Assembly: GCA_001636815.1 (NCBI GenBank)
Contig: AZHD01000006.1
Location: forward strand, 695,895-759,894
DNA from: Niveomyces insectorum RCEF 264
Lineage: Eukaryota > Ascomycota > Sordariomycetes > Hypocreales > Cordycipitaceae
Length of the DNA: 64,000 nucleotides
Reading direction: 5' to 3'
The notes below the pieces were generated by a model, which did no database searches, had not been told where the DNA came from, and worked only from the letters and a program-made list of their open reading frames with translations. The position numbers and the translations under genes were made by a program. Below, in pieces: positions 47,047-58,302 of this stretch. Position 1 is the stretch's first letter, and each line of letters begins with the position of its first letter.

Positions 47047-48837
47047 GCCTCCTCGAGCGTCTTTTGTGGTGCGCTCGCCGTCGTCTCGGCGGCTGCTGTC
47101 CTGTCTGCCGAACCTCCCGCCGTGCTGCTGACCGCCTGCGGTGCGGTCCGGAACCGGCCGGCGCGGCCGCCAATCTGCTTGATCTCCGGCACGGTCAGCT
47201 GGCGGAACCGCAGGCCGTCGTGCTTGGTGGCCGTCTCGAAGATGACGCGCTTGATCTCGAGGTTCAGGCCCATGCCGATGGCGTCGCTGGCCACGAGAAA
47301 GTCGTAGTCGTTGGTGGGGTCGTTGAACAGCGCCGCCTGCTGCGCGCGCGTCTCCGGCGGCAGCGAGCCGTACACGATGGCGCAGCGGCGGCCCGTCATC
47401 GACTCGATCCCCGCCTTGAGCGTGTGCAGGCCGACGCGCGAAAACGACACGACGGCGTCGCCCTTGCGCAGGTTGCCAAAGTCGCCGCGCAGGCTCTCGC
47501 CGGCCGTCTGCAGCGCGCTCAGACGCTCGTAGCGGTGCACCACGCACGCGTCGCCCGTGCGCGCGCACAGCGCCCGCACCAGGTCGACGGCGCGCGCCTC
47601 GCCGCACAGGTGCACCTCGCGTGCCTGCACGCCGAGGAACGCCTGCGTCCACGCCCAGCCGCGGTCCGGGTCGGCCAGCATCTGGATCTCGTCGATCACG
47701 GCCACGTCGACGCGCGTGTTGAGCGGCGTCATCTCGACGGTGCAGCTCTGGAAGTAGTTGTCGGCCACGCCGGCGGCGGCGGAGGATGTGGTCGTCGCTG
47801 TGCTGGTGGTGGTGGTGGCAACTTCGCCACCTTGAGGTGCCACCGTCGGGAAACGCTGCTCTTCGCCCGTGATGAGCGCGCACGGCTTGCCCTTGGCCAG
47901 AAACCGCGTGTACACCTCGTGCGCCAGCAGGCGCAGGGGCCCCGCGTAGATGCCCGTCCGGGCGCGTTCCAGCGCCAGCAGCGCCCGGTACGTCTTGCCC
48001 GAGTTGGTGGGTCCCACGTGCAGGTGCACGGTGCGCTGCATGGTGCGCGTCGCCGGGTACCACTCGTAGGGGAACCGGAAGTCGGCAATGGCCTCCTGCA
48101 GCGCGGTCACGGCGGGCGGCAGGCGGTGGCGCAGGACAAAGGTCTGGAAGGCGTACTGGATTTCCTGCGTGAGGCCCGCGGCGTCGCCCTGCACAAAGGC
48201 GTTGCGCAGGCTCCAGAACAGCGGGTTGTCGTTGCGGTTCACGCGGCCGTCGGCGGCCGCCCGGCGCAGGGCCTGCGCCAGGTTGGCGCGGAACAGCTTC
48301 GCCTGGCGGTCGACCTCGCCCTGGCTGTGCAGGCCAAAGGCGCGGTACGTCCGGTGCTCGGGGGTCCACGGGCCGAGATCGGCCATCACGGCCCCGAAGC
48401 GGCCGTCGACGAGGGTGCCAAAGAGAGCGTATTTGCGGCGGTGGTTCTCCGGGTGGTGGGGGCGGAACGGGCTGTTGTTGTTGTTGTTGTGCTTCCCGGC
48501 CAGGCCGTTGGCACCGCCATGATGCTGCTGGCCGCCGCTACGTGTTCGACCGTCCCGGCGGTTCCGTGCGCCTGAGCCCGAGCCCGGGCCCGCGTCCTCG
48601 AGGTCGCTCCGGATGATGGCCAAGCGGCGGTCATTGCCGCCGGTTCTCTGTTGCGCACAGCCTGTCAGTAAATTTTCTGCTCCTGCTAAGAAAACCATTC
48701 CCCCCCTCACGATAACCTTTGCCTCTCCTGCTACGTACTACGCGGCTAATCACCGAACTCAAGGATGTGCTGTACTGGCGGACCAGACGAACGGCGCATG
48801 GTGACCCGGCCCGGACGGCGTCGAGTAGGGCGTTCAT
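46083..48837 (-). CDS. SUV3: Mitochondrial ATP-dependent RNA helicase SUV3
   Basis: Helicase subunit of the mitochondrial RNA-degrading complex, unwinding RNA for a 3'-5' exonuclease in the matrix. I propose two exons: 48739-48837 and 46083-48647, with a 91-nt intron (GTACGT donor, TACTGAC branch, CAACAG acceptor, phase 0). Exon 1 gives MNALLDAVRAGSPCAVRLVR followed by QYSTSLSSVISRV, an Arg-rich, acid-free mitochondrial presequence. Without the splice the protein would start at an unconvincing site with no presequence. The total is 887 residues. Helicase motifs: Walker A GPTNSGKTYRALLAL, DEIQMLADPDRGW in place of DEAD, VSFSRVGLHTLKAGIE, SDAIGMGLNLEIKRVIFET and QIGGRAGRF. The C-terminal SUV3 domain follows, with ILLRLRALAKVGGRFKLCTP and a conserved-type segment ITLYLWLSYRYVGVF. 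Poly-Thr and Gly/Ser insertions interrupt poorly conserved loops. Confidence 0.93.
47014..47046. repeat. (GTT)11 microsatellite in SUV3
   Basis: Eleven GTT units, read on the minus strand as AAC-type repeats in the frame that encodes poly-Thr. It lies in a loop between the helicase core and the C-terminal domain, where length changes should be tolerated. Confidence 0.9.
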
Positions 48838-50999
48838 GGCCGGTCGAAAAACGGTGAAACGGGGAATAAGAAACGCTGCCGACGCCCACACATGTCTGGC
48901 GGTTGGTGTGGTCGACTCGGTGCACAAAGCGTAAGGGGGTGTGTTTTCGGAAATCGACTTGCTCGCGTAATGGGGGCTGTTATGCGACGCTCTGTGTGAT
49001 TGATGTAGAGACGAAGCCGGACAGCATCAGATCTCCCGTACAAAAAAAAAGTTTATAGTGGGCCCCCGGTTCTAGGAGAGAGTGGCGGTTTGAATTATCT
49101 AATCGGCTTATATGGGGCGAGGGGCCTGGAGTACGGCAACTCCGTATTAGTCCCTGTGCACCTAATTTTGCCAAATCCGTGCGGCTAGGACGCTTCTACA
49201 ACTAATACAATGCGTTTTACGCAGCCTTTCTGCACACTTTACGTTGTGACCCAAGAACCTAAACATCAGGAACCTCCCCTGTAAATCGAGCAATAGCCGA
49301 AAAGAAGACTGCCGGACAACAGTTAGGTTTTGATCCATACCTTTGGAACTACGGAGTAATTACGTCTAAGACTCTCTGTGTTTTCCCTTGGTGCTTTTTT
49401 GTGCTTCTATATTTTCTACTCGTATTCCCCCCCCATTAGTACATGTTCGATCTCCTTTGTCTCGATATATCTTTCTTCCAAACGGGCCTTGGGGGACAGC
49501 AAACCACATTCGATGAGCACCACAGCCTAATGAATGTGTGGATCCTTTGTTCTCACGGAATAGGCGCCCTTTCGGTTTTGGTAGTCTGTAGTGGCGTGTG
49601 TGTCCTTCTGTCTATGTGCTTTCTTGGGTTTGACAACCCTTTGCATCGTGAGCTGCGGCCAGCAGGTTCCGCCGGTGGCACGCAGTCATTGCAGCTCCTG
49701 GATGCTGGATCCTTCACAGAGCAGTTCAGTGGACACAACCGTTCTGCTCTTGACGGCTTAATTTTCAAGTACAGTAGGTGAAATCCACGGAGTGAATACC
49801 CTATGTAACATACAAGTAGTTCGTGCCGTCAGCGGCCTAACAGCGTGTACTATCAGATGACTTAGCATAGTTGCTCGTGTATGAAATGCACTGGATTTGT
49901 TTGGTTTTTGGTACAAATATGGAGCTGGTAGGAAAGGCCGTTTTGTCTCTTCAGCTCTGTCTGAACAGCATCCAGCACATATCTTGCTCGTCCACAGCCG
50001 ACGATCTTTTGCGTCATGAGTCGGCAGCACACCACGGACTTGCAAACAACAAACAAATACGGATAAACACACGAAGCTTGTTGAAGCCACGCGAAGAACG
50101 CAGGGCGGTTGTTTCATACATACGTCGTAACAGGTTTTTTCTAGTCTGGTTTTTTTGTCATGCTGATCTCCGCCTTTATTCTCGAAACCGCCAAAGAAAC
50201 GCGTGAGAGACCTGTGGTTTGGACGGAGCAAATTTGCTGCTTCCCTTTTTTGTCTTCATTCCACTTTTGTTTCTATTCGTTTCATCGCGTTTTCGTCTCA
50301 CTTTGTTGGCTCTTCTAGCCCTCCAGATACCGGGCCGTTTTGTTTCGTTTCTTCCAGTCGGGGGCGAAGCTTATGCGGTAGCCCTGGTCTGGTTCTGGCC
50401 AAACCAACGCCAACCATGGCTGGTCTATCCCATGAGGACAATCCTTGCCATTTGACCGCTTTTACATTTTTTGAGAAATCCAGACTGATTCAATGTTGCC
50501 GCGTCCTTTGCAATGTCCTAAATGTAAATTTTTTACGAGGACGACAGATGAGAACACAAATAAGCCAAAGAAAAAAATTACCGGAAAAGGAGAATAGACT
50601 GTGCGCAAAACAGTGTCATGCAGCAAGACGGTGTGAGCACAGAAGAAGTAGCAACACGGTATTCCGTCATGCGTGGCGGCCTGACCCGCAAGGCGACGAC
50701 CACCACACCGTAGACGCGACAAAGAAAAGTTTGAGGCGTTTTGAGTGGCTGGGCGGTTAATGGGACGCGGCGCGGCGCGTGTTGCGGTTCGCGCGATTTC
50801 GACGCGAAAATTCGCGCTTGTGTCCGTTGCCCCCGCTCCCATCTCACAATCACTTTCCTGCTTTCTGATGCCTCTTGTTCTTTTGTATTATGTATTGTTG
50901 TAAGCTAGGCTTTTCGTCGCCTCTGCACTTCACAGTGTACGCATTCCTCGCTCGTACCCTTGAGGCAAGCAACGAAACAAGCAGGCACGGATCGAGAGC
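48838..50999. other. Intergenic spacer, SUV3 promoter side
   Basis: About 2.2 kb without a convincing gene. Two copies of the dispersed motif lie here (ACTCCGTA 49139-49146; TACGGAGT 49350-49357). A sharply CpG-rich patch at 50762-50840 holds the palindrome listed separately and may be the promoter of the transcript leading to the gene at 54576. Confidence 0.45.
50803..50816. promoter_or_regulatory. CGCGAA-AA-TTCGCG palindrome in a CpG-rich patch
   Basis: A 14-bp perfect inverted repeat with ACGCGA-type cores, in the only strongly CpG-rich stretch of this spacer. ACGCG cores are bound by MBF/SBF-type cell-cycle regulators in yeasts; relevance here is inference. Confidence 0.3.
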
Positions 51000-53900
51000 T
51001 CCTGCTATTTCACGTACCGTAGAACGAATACGTCAAGCTTAGTCGCCCCGTAGTAAGAAGGAACGAAGAAAGAAAACAGTCGCTCTTTCTTCTTTGAGCT
51101 ATTTCTCGTCTGCATCGCTTCCGTTTTATCTCCTCTGTCTTCTTTTTCTTTTCTTTTCCTTTTTATTTCCCCCTTTTCATCTTCCTCCACACTCCACACG
51201 ATCCTTCTTTTTGTTCTCTCTCCCTCTCTGTCTCTCCACAATATCGTCTTCCTGCATCTTACCATTCCCTTCGTCGCCTGCGTCATTTTACCGCCAATTG
51301 ATGCCCCTCGTCGGTCTCCATAGGAAGCGCCATCCCTCTCCACTCCTGTATGCACGGTATGTATAGCATGTCATACGCCGCATGCTCCCTATGTGTGTGC
51401 TCGTATCCTGCATCCTCTCCCAATCCGATTCTTCTGCAAACCCCTCCCTCTCGTGTCCTGCTTCCCTTTCCCCTCCCCCTTGGCCTCGCTTCTCGCTTGG
51501 GATCTTCTCGTGCTCCTCTTTGCTCCGTACATACGTCTCCCTCCTTTCCCGATCCTCACTCGCTCCCTATCTACGGCTCCATTCTCGCCTCATTCCTCTC
51601 TCTCCCCCCAAGCGGATTGTCGCAGTCTGTGCACGGCCTGGACGAAAAGGAACAGGTTCGATTCACCGCCTCGACGATCAGCAAAGAAAGAAGAAACACA
51701 TGTCAGACTAAGGGGACGAGAGACCGAACGAACAGACGATCAGCCAAGCCTCTGTTCCATTTTTGCCCTCTTTTCTTCATCGCAGCTTTTCTTCCCCCTG
51801 TCATTCGCCTCTCGTCGAGACATCTTAACCGCAAACGGCTCTTCAACGGCGAATAGAAAAAAAGAAAAAGAAAAGAAAGAAAGGAAAAAGGAAAAAAAAA
51901 AACAAAAAGGGAAAACAGAGACAAAGACAAGGAAATCGATCAATCAACGACATTCGCTGTTCGTCTCTCCACAAACACGTCCCCCACACACATCCAGCAA
52001 AGTACGACGTAAAACGTACGCAGCCGTTTCTGCATCGCATATCCACTGCGGCGAACACAACAGCCTCCCCGAGTACGGAAGAAAGGAGAACGGGGGGACG
52101 GAGTGCAGCCATCTCGCTTCTCCTGTCGTCTTTTTTGCGCTCCCGTTTTTCATCGGCCTCTTCCCCGTGTGTGTGTGTGCGCGTGTGTGCGTGTGCATCT
52201 GGCGTGCAGCTTCTTCTGCGAGCGACTGGCGGTACCCATTGGACGGAACACCCTTTCTTTTCCCATCAACGGTCGTCCTTAGGCTCCTTCCTCGACACCC
52301 TTCGTTGGCTCTTCCGAACACGCGTTCAACGGCTGTGCGTTAGTCTTCTGGACTTTCCCGCCCACCCTTTTCTCGGATCTGTGGCTGCCTCTACGGCTGG
52401 TCTTCTCTTTCACAGTTCTCTCTCTCGCAACTCTCTTTTTTTTCTCCCCTTTCGTCCTGGTCTGCCGCCACTCCACAGACGCGTTCCTGCTGCCCAATTG
52501 ATGATCACTGCATATGCACTCCTGCTCTGGTTGTCGTTTCCGGCCACACACCCCTATGCAGCGGCACGGGGAGTGCATATGAGGCCACCAAAGCAGGACG
52601 AAACCGGCAAAGGCCACAAACTCCAAGCCACTTTGAAAAGCATCAGAAACACACCCAGAGAGCCAGAAACACCATTATTTCCCCCCAAAGACCATGCTGC
52701 AGCTCCCTTAACCTGTTCGGGACTATACCTAGACATCATCAACAGAACAACATCCCACCCATTCATAGTATCCTGTTCACTAACAAATCCCACGCCGGCA
52801 GTCGAAAGGACGTCTGATTCATCATTCAACAGAAAACCACGAGTCAACAATATAATACCTATCAGCAACACGCACTTTGGACCGTCTTTCGTTTTCGGGC
52901 GCCCTCATAGTAGATCGCTCCGTTTCTCTTTGTGGCCCGCAAGCCCTCCATTTTAAAAATCGATAGAGCTTCGCAACGGACTTTCGCTTTTTAACCGAAA
53001 ATCAAAAACCAATACGCCATCCATATCAGGCAAACCCACTCTTCCTCCTCGTCCCCTCCGGCCCACGCCCCAAGGGTCCACTGTCGCCAGGACCAGGGGG
53101 TACGTTCTTCAGCAATTTATTGAACCCTGAATGTGTGCCCGCGCGCGTTTTGGGCTTTATCAACGTCGAACCTTGTTGTGGGGGTGCAGGCTCCCAGTTT
53201 CTTCTCTTCTCCTCTCTCCTGTGGGCTGCGTTGGTTTCTTGCGCCGCTCCTGCTCTGCTGCTCCGGTACTGCTCCGGTACACACCCCCGTTGCATTGGCG
53301 CTGTAACCCAACTCAACCTTGCTACAGCTGTTCCCTGCCCAGCCGCTGCTCGCGCCAACCAACCGCGACGCGCCGTCTCTTCTTCGTCTCGCTGCGACTG
53401 GCCTGACTTTGCGTGGCGGCAGCATCGTGCTGGCTTTCTTTCAACCAGGTTGTCCATTTGCTGGCTCGTCGGTTTTGCTGGCCCTGGTGCTGCTGGCCTG
53501 CCTCGCTTCCGTCAAGAATCCATTTTTGACTTCGGCTCCTGTTCTCCTTCATATTCTTTTCCCTCATATTCTTCTCCCACTCCCAATCCAGGTTCGTCTT
53601 TCCTCTCTGTTCGGACGAGTACTACCTCCCCCATACATAACGTCCCATCCGCCTCCATATTGGTTTTTGCACCTCGCACACTTTCTGTTCTTTTTTTTAC
53701 CTTTTTCTTTCATTTACGCTCTTTTCTGTAACTTTCCATGTTCATTTTGTTTTGTTTCCCCCTTTCCGTTCTGCTCTTGTTGAAGCTTCTGTTGGCGTGA
53801 GCATTTGTGTCTGGTTTTGCCGCTTTTACAATTGACACATACTTGGCATATAGTGTTGTGTTCATCATCGTTTTTACGACAAACCCCCCCGTTTGGATAT

Positions 53901-54575
53901 ATTACGAAGACGACTTTGGAACGACTTTTTTGATGCCAGCGACCAAGAGTTGACGAGCGCTTTTCTCTCTTTTAAACCTCCCTTTTTTTTCTGTCGATTT
54001 CCTACCATTTTACTCCTATAATCTTTATTTCTCCGACTCGCCTGGTTTTGCTGTTTGTCTTATACGAACTAGGCTTTTTTTTTCTACTCCGACCTGGCTG
54101 TAAATCTGCTTCCCCAGCCACCGCTTTTTCCCCGTCCCATTTCTTTAAGCTGCAGAACTAAGCGGCGCCTTATTTCCCTTTCTGCATTTGGTGGTCAATT
54201 TAGCCGTCGCACTTTTTTCATTCCCCTTTGTCATTTTCTTTATTCGGAACGAGCGCCGGCTTTTCCTTCCTCGTCCCGCGGGCGAGGGTACTTGGATCGC
54301 AGGATTCTCTCGTGTGTGTTGCGTCTTTCATCTCTCAGCAATTCCATCCCACTAGTTTGGCGATCAATCGCCAGTTCTTCAACGGGACAAGCCCAGCCTT
54401 GGAAAATCCATCCGTTTTCTCTCCCTTCAACCGCACCATTCTCAACAACCTCGTTTTTATTTTCGCCTCTTATTGCCGTCCTGGTTCCAGTTTACCTCAC
54501 CTCACCCATGCAACGCACCTCCGGATGCAACAACCTGCGCTAAACAGGGACAATCTCAAAGACACAATCACCATC
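51000..54575 (+). other. Pyrimidine-rich leader region of the gene at 54576
   Basis: For more than 3 kb the plus strand is unusually rich in C and T, with long T, TC and CCCT runs, interrupted by an A-rich block (51850-51945), a (GT)n run near 52160-52195 and a less biased segment (52500-53000). Several open frames of 200-300 codons exist, but they are Ser/Pro/Leu/Phe-rich by composition and overlap each other. A 12-bp inverted repeat with 47-nt loop lies at 52511-52581. Very long leaders of this type are known before regulatory genes in filamentous fungi; I infer a long, possibly intron-containing 5' UTR. Confidence 0.45.
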
Positions 54576-56948
54576 ATGTCGACTGCGTCCTCGGGCCTGT
54601 CGGCCATTTTCCCTACGGGACCAAAAACACCAGAACCAACGTCTGCGGCCTTGCCCATTCCGAGCGATGATGCGCGGCCTCCCTCACCACCACGTCCACG
54701 ATTGCGCCTAAAGCGGCGTGCTGTTTCCCGCTTGTCTGCGCCTACGCAAAACTTCCTTGCTTCCGTTGCGGCCGCCGACGTGCCGATTCCGAGCATCGAA
54801 GAACCGGAGGATAGTGGCACTCTGCCAGAGCTGCTGCGCTTTCAGCAGCAGCTGCCGCCGCGCCAATGTGACGACGTCGACGGGAACCTGCTCAGCGTTC
54901 GAGGGCGCAATGCCTTTTCACCGCCGAAAACGCCCGCGCCCGGTGCTTTGCCATCTATTTCGCCATCACGGTATCCAAACTGGTCTTTGGATTCAGTCTT
55001 TAGCAGCTCGACCGAGTCTAGTCCTGACCCCGAGTGTGGCTCCTCTAGCCGTCCATCCACCGCGCGCTCAACCCAAACAAGCTCTTCCTCGCTCTTCAGC
55101 CGCTTCTCACAACTTTCGGACGATGAGCATTGCGTTAGCCCGGAGGAAGACAGTTTTGGCAAGTCCAAATTCGGTAACGCGAGCCCGCTCGAAGCTCTTC
55201 GCAGAAACTCGGCGCACAACAGCGCGTTCAGCAACATTGCGGACCGCATCAACAGCAATAGCAGCAGCAACCCCAACCATCCCGCACTTCCCACGGCCAA
55301 CCAAGACAGGCGCTCGAGAAGGAAAGCCCCATGGACAAAGGCCATGAGCTCGCATCTTTGGGCAACCTACATTCTTTACCTACAGGATCCCAAGGTTACA
55401 CCGTTTCGAGTCGGCAAAAGCTGTGTTCCGCCGCACGGCGTGTGCTTGCGTGTGGCGCGCGAAGCGAAACGGAGCTGGAAAGGTGCCAAGGCGTTGGCCA
55501 AAGCGTCTGCGGGCAATGCGGAACCCGCAGCGGCGCCACTGTTATCTGTTCCTGTTACAGTATTACCTGGACAGGCGCCGCCGATTGCCAGCAATGTTGC
55601 AAGCAATATTGGTGTCGCACAGGCGAACGATGCTGCGAACAAAAGCGGGAGCAGCACGCCGACAGCGGCGGATGGCAATGCCAGCGGCACATACATGGAA
55701 TGGCCGCATACCAACGCAGCTACCCGGGCACATCTTCGGGAAATGTGTCGACTGAGAGCTGCAACGCCCGGTGGTGGTGCGCGTGGCCTGCAATATATGT
55801 CGCGCAGCCCAACACCTTTTACACAACCTGCTGTTGCCCGCTTTCGGAATCTGCGTGCGACCCCTGGCTATTCAGCAGCTCCGTCTTCTTTCGCTACCCG
55901 GGACATGGCCCTGTCGCTCTCGCTCAGCACGTCTGAAGCCATGCAGCCCCAGGGGCCGCTGGCGCAACTTACGCGATTCGGCCCGGATTCGGCTCGACGA
56001 TCCAATGTTGCATCCAATCTCGGCCAAAATGCCACGACAGCCACGGCAGAGAATGCAGCTCCCTCGACTACTGCTGATGCATTCTCCGGCCGGCTCACGT
56101 CCGCCATTGAAGCCGAGGAACCCTCGTTTGCCGAGCGACGTCGGCTCGGTTCACCCTTCGCGGCACAAAGTTATGGCCCGAGTTCTTCCAGCTCTCTTGC
56201 TGCTGTTCTCGGTCTGTCCACGCTCAATTCCCGCCAACCGCACACCGTGGGTCCGCGCCGCACACTGCAGTCCCCGGTGCGCCTTAGTCGCTCGGGAACA
56301 CAGAAGCGCCGCACTAAGCACCTAAGCCAGGAAATGCGCAAGCGCCCTGGATTGGCCTCCGACTTTTTCACGGAACCTTCGGCTGAGGCCGACGGCGGCG
56401 TCTTCGCGGTGCATCCGGCTGTTCCTGCCGATTATGGCATGGGCGGTAGCTCGACCGGTTCGACGCACCATCACGGGCGCTTCGTTTCGAGAGCGGAAGC
56501 TACGTCAACTCTGACTTCATCTTTCTCTGCGCCAGAGTTGACTGCGCCGTCCTCTTCTGCCCCTGCTGCGGACATGGAGCTGCCTGCCACGGCCGACAAC
56601 GGATTGGAACCCGCTCCAGCTCCTTTGCGCGTTCTCGACGGCCTTGGTGCTTCTGACTTCGCTGACGTAGTCCTACCGTTGCATGCCCCCGCGCGGCTCG
56701 GGTCGCCGTTCTCGTCTATCCCCGCAAGCAACAGCAGTTTTAGCTTTCCCAATCGGCTGTCCCAACCTCCCGATTTTGATCTGGCGTCCCTTGACCGGCC
56801 GTTTGCCACCGTGCAGCGCATTGCGCAGCCAAAGGCTGTTTCAGCGCGCACCAACTTGGCCTCGCGCCTGGCGTACATTGACCAACGTCTTCGCGAACTC
56901 AATAACCGGAACGACAACCGCCGCCGCCGTTCCGATTCGCCGTTCTGA
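54576..56948 (+). CDS. Ser/Pro/Ala-rich fungal protein of unknown function
   Basis: Intronless frame; from the ATG at 54576 (context CATCATGTCG) it gives 790 residues. The frame stays open upstream, with an ATG in poorer context at 54525 and none before it back to 54228. Most of the protein is disordered, with SP/TP sites (TGPKTPEP, PPSPPRPRLRLKRRAV, SPPKTPAPG) that resemble proline-directed kinase targets. A compact central module looks ordered: KAPWTKAMSSHLWATYILYL, then GVCLRVAREAKRSW, followed after a spacer by YMEWPHTNAATRAHLREMCR. The C-terminus has LASRLAYIDQRLRELNNR, a short amphipathic helix, and a basic end. Trp/His and basic residues hint at a nuclear regulatory role, but I recognise no named family. 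It follows the unusually long pyrimidine-rich leader. Confidence 0.78.
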   Translation: MSTASSGLSAIFPTGPKTPEPTSAALPIPSDDARPPSPPRPRLRLKRRAVSRLSAPTQNFLASVAAADVPIPSIEEPEDSGTLPELLRFQQQLPPRQCDDVDGNLLSVRGRNAFSPPKTPAPGALPSISPSRYPNWSLDSVFSSSTESSPDPECGSSSRPSTARSTQTSSSSLFSRFSQLSDDEHCVSPEEDSFGKSKFGNASPLEALRRNSAHNSAFSNIADRINSNSSSNPNHPALPTANQDRRSRRKAPWTKAMSSHLWATYILYLQDPKVTPFRVGKSCVPPHGVCLRVAREAKRSWKGAKALAKASAGNAEPAAAPLLSVPVTVLPGQAPPIASNVASNIGVAQANDAANKSGSSTPTAADGNASGTYMEWPHTNAATRAHLREMCRLRAATPGGGARGLQYMSRSPTPFTQPAVARFRNLRATPGYSAAPSSFATRDMALSLSLSTSEAMQPQGPLAQLTRFGPDSARRSNVASNLGQNATTATAENAAPSTTADAFSGRLTSAIEAEEPSFAERRRLGSPFAAQSYGPSSSSSLAAVLGLSTLNSRQPHTVGPRRTLQSPVRLSRSGTQKRRTKHLSQEMRKRPGLASDFFTEPSAEADGGVFAVHPAVPADYGMGGSSTGSTHHHGRFVSRAEATSTLTSSFSAPELTAPSSSAPAADMELPATADNGLEPAPAPLRVLDGLGASDFADVVLPLHAPARLGSPFSSIPASNSSFSFPNRLSQPPDFDLASLDRPFATVQRIAQPKAVSARTNLASRLAYIDQRLRELNNRNDNRRRRSDSPF

Positions 56949-58302
56949 GATCTGATGATGTGGAAGTCTCTACGACTCTCATATACAATGTGTATTGCAT
57001 GCACACCATACTTGGGACACCTGCCTTGGTTCAAACTCGATTTCGGCCTTCTGCTCACAAAAGCATTTCTTATCTTTCTTGCGACGTTATTTTTTTTGTC
57101 TTTTTTTACTTATGTTATGATGCTTTTTGACTCGATACGAAAATTTACGAACGAACGATATGACGAACTGATTAGATGATATGTTTTTGATTTAATTTTT
57201 TTTTCTGTTCTCTTTTTCCTTCTTACATTGTTCTCTATGTTCTTCCTTTTTTTCTCATTCCATTCGCTTCTTGTATTTTCTTTCTTACAAGCAGCATGTC
57301 TACTTGGGTTCTCCATCGAAGGAACGGCTTTGGATATGCATTATATAACATACCTTTGTTCAAACGGGCTCGTTTTTGGTGGGCTTCGGGGTATTACTTT
57401 TCATGCTTCATCGATCACGGGCAACAAAAAGCGAAGGAGATTTGCACTCATCAACCAGCAAAAGCGCTGCATATGCAATGGAGATGTAGTTCTTCTTGCT
57501 TGTTTTCTTTTTTGGTTCATTCTTCGTCTTTGGGCTGTCCAACGCCGGCTACTTTCTTTTTTCATTTTTTTTCTGTTTTTTTTTTCATAAAAGTTTTCCT
57601 TTGTCTTCATAGTTTCGCTTCGTCTAGGGGACGTTACATATCTGGCAGCTTTTGTTTTATTTTAGACTGGCAGATGCTTTTACATTATTGCCCTCTGGGC
57701 GATAAGAATGAACATAGATTTTTTTCTGGGCATTAAATTTTGTACCTTCAATTGTGAACGTTGATCTTGTGAGAGTGCAAAACCTTGTTATGTATGGCGT
57801 CTTAATAGGCATTACTTTTTACAACCTGACAGTGAATCTATAGGCGTCTAGCCAATTGGAAGCAAGCATCACAGTGCGACCTGATTGTCTGGAAGAGCTT
57901 GCTCCAGGGGACACGGCAAGCTTTTTTTAGCGCGCGCTCCGTAGCAAATTCCGAGCTACCCCTGCCGGCACGGCTCTTTGCACTGTTTCGCGCGTTCGCG
58001 AGATTTTTCGTCTGGGGGGGACATCACGAATATTCTTCGGCTTTCCCCCTTTTCAGTTCGTCTCCGACTCCCTTCACATCAGCGAGTGCCAACACGTCCG
58101 ACAACCTCCCTAGTTTTCTAGGCCACCCCCAAAGTCCGCTCGAAAACCAAACGATCTCGCGGCGGCGGACGAAAAAGTTCATTCCTGTCTCTCCTTTTTT
58201 TTGATGATTCCGTGACGAGCATCCAAAAGCGCTCTACGCGGAAACAGCCAAGACAACGAACAAGGCCCGCCGGGGAGGGGGCCAACAACAACAACAACAA
58301 AA
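56949..58302. other. Spacer between two plus-strand genes
   Basis: The first 700 nt are T-rich 3' sequence of the preceding gene. The rest is promoter and leader of PER1, with CTCCGTAG near 57939 and an (AAC)n run at 58282-58301 directly before the PER1 ATG. I see no gene. Confidence 0.55.

Noticed and set aside
46710..48575. 621-codon plus-strand frame
   Set aside because: Antisense shadow of SUV3; no domain, Arg/Ala/Val-rich.
51393..52343. 316-codon plus-strand frame and overlapping frames at 52135-52956 and 53120-53731
   Set aside because: Composition follows the pyrimidine bias (Ser/Pro/Leu/Phe), the frames overlap each other, and no domain or splice structure supports them. I treat them as part of a long leader.
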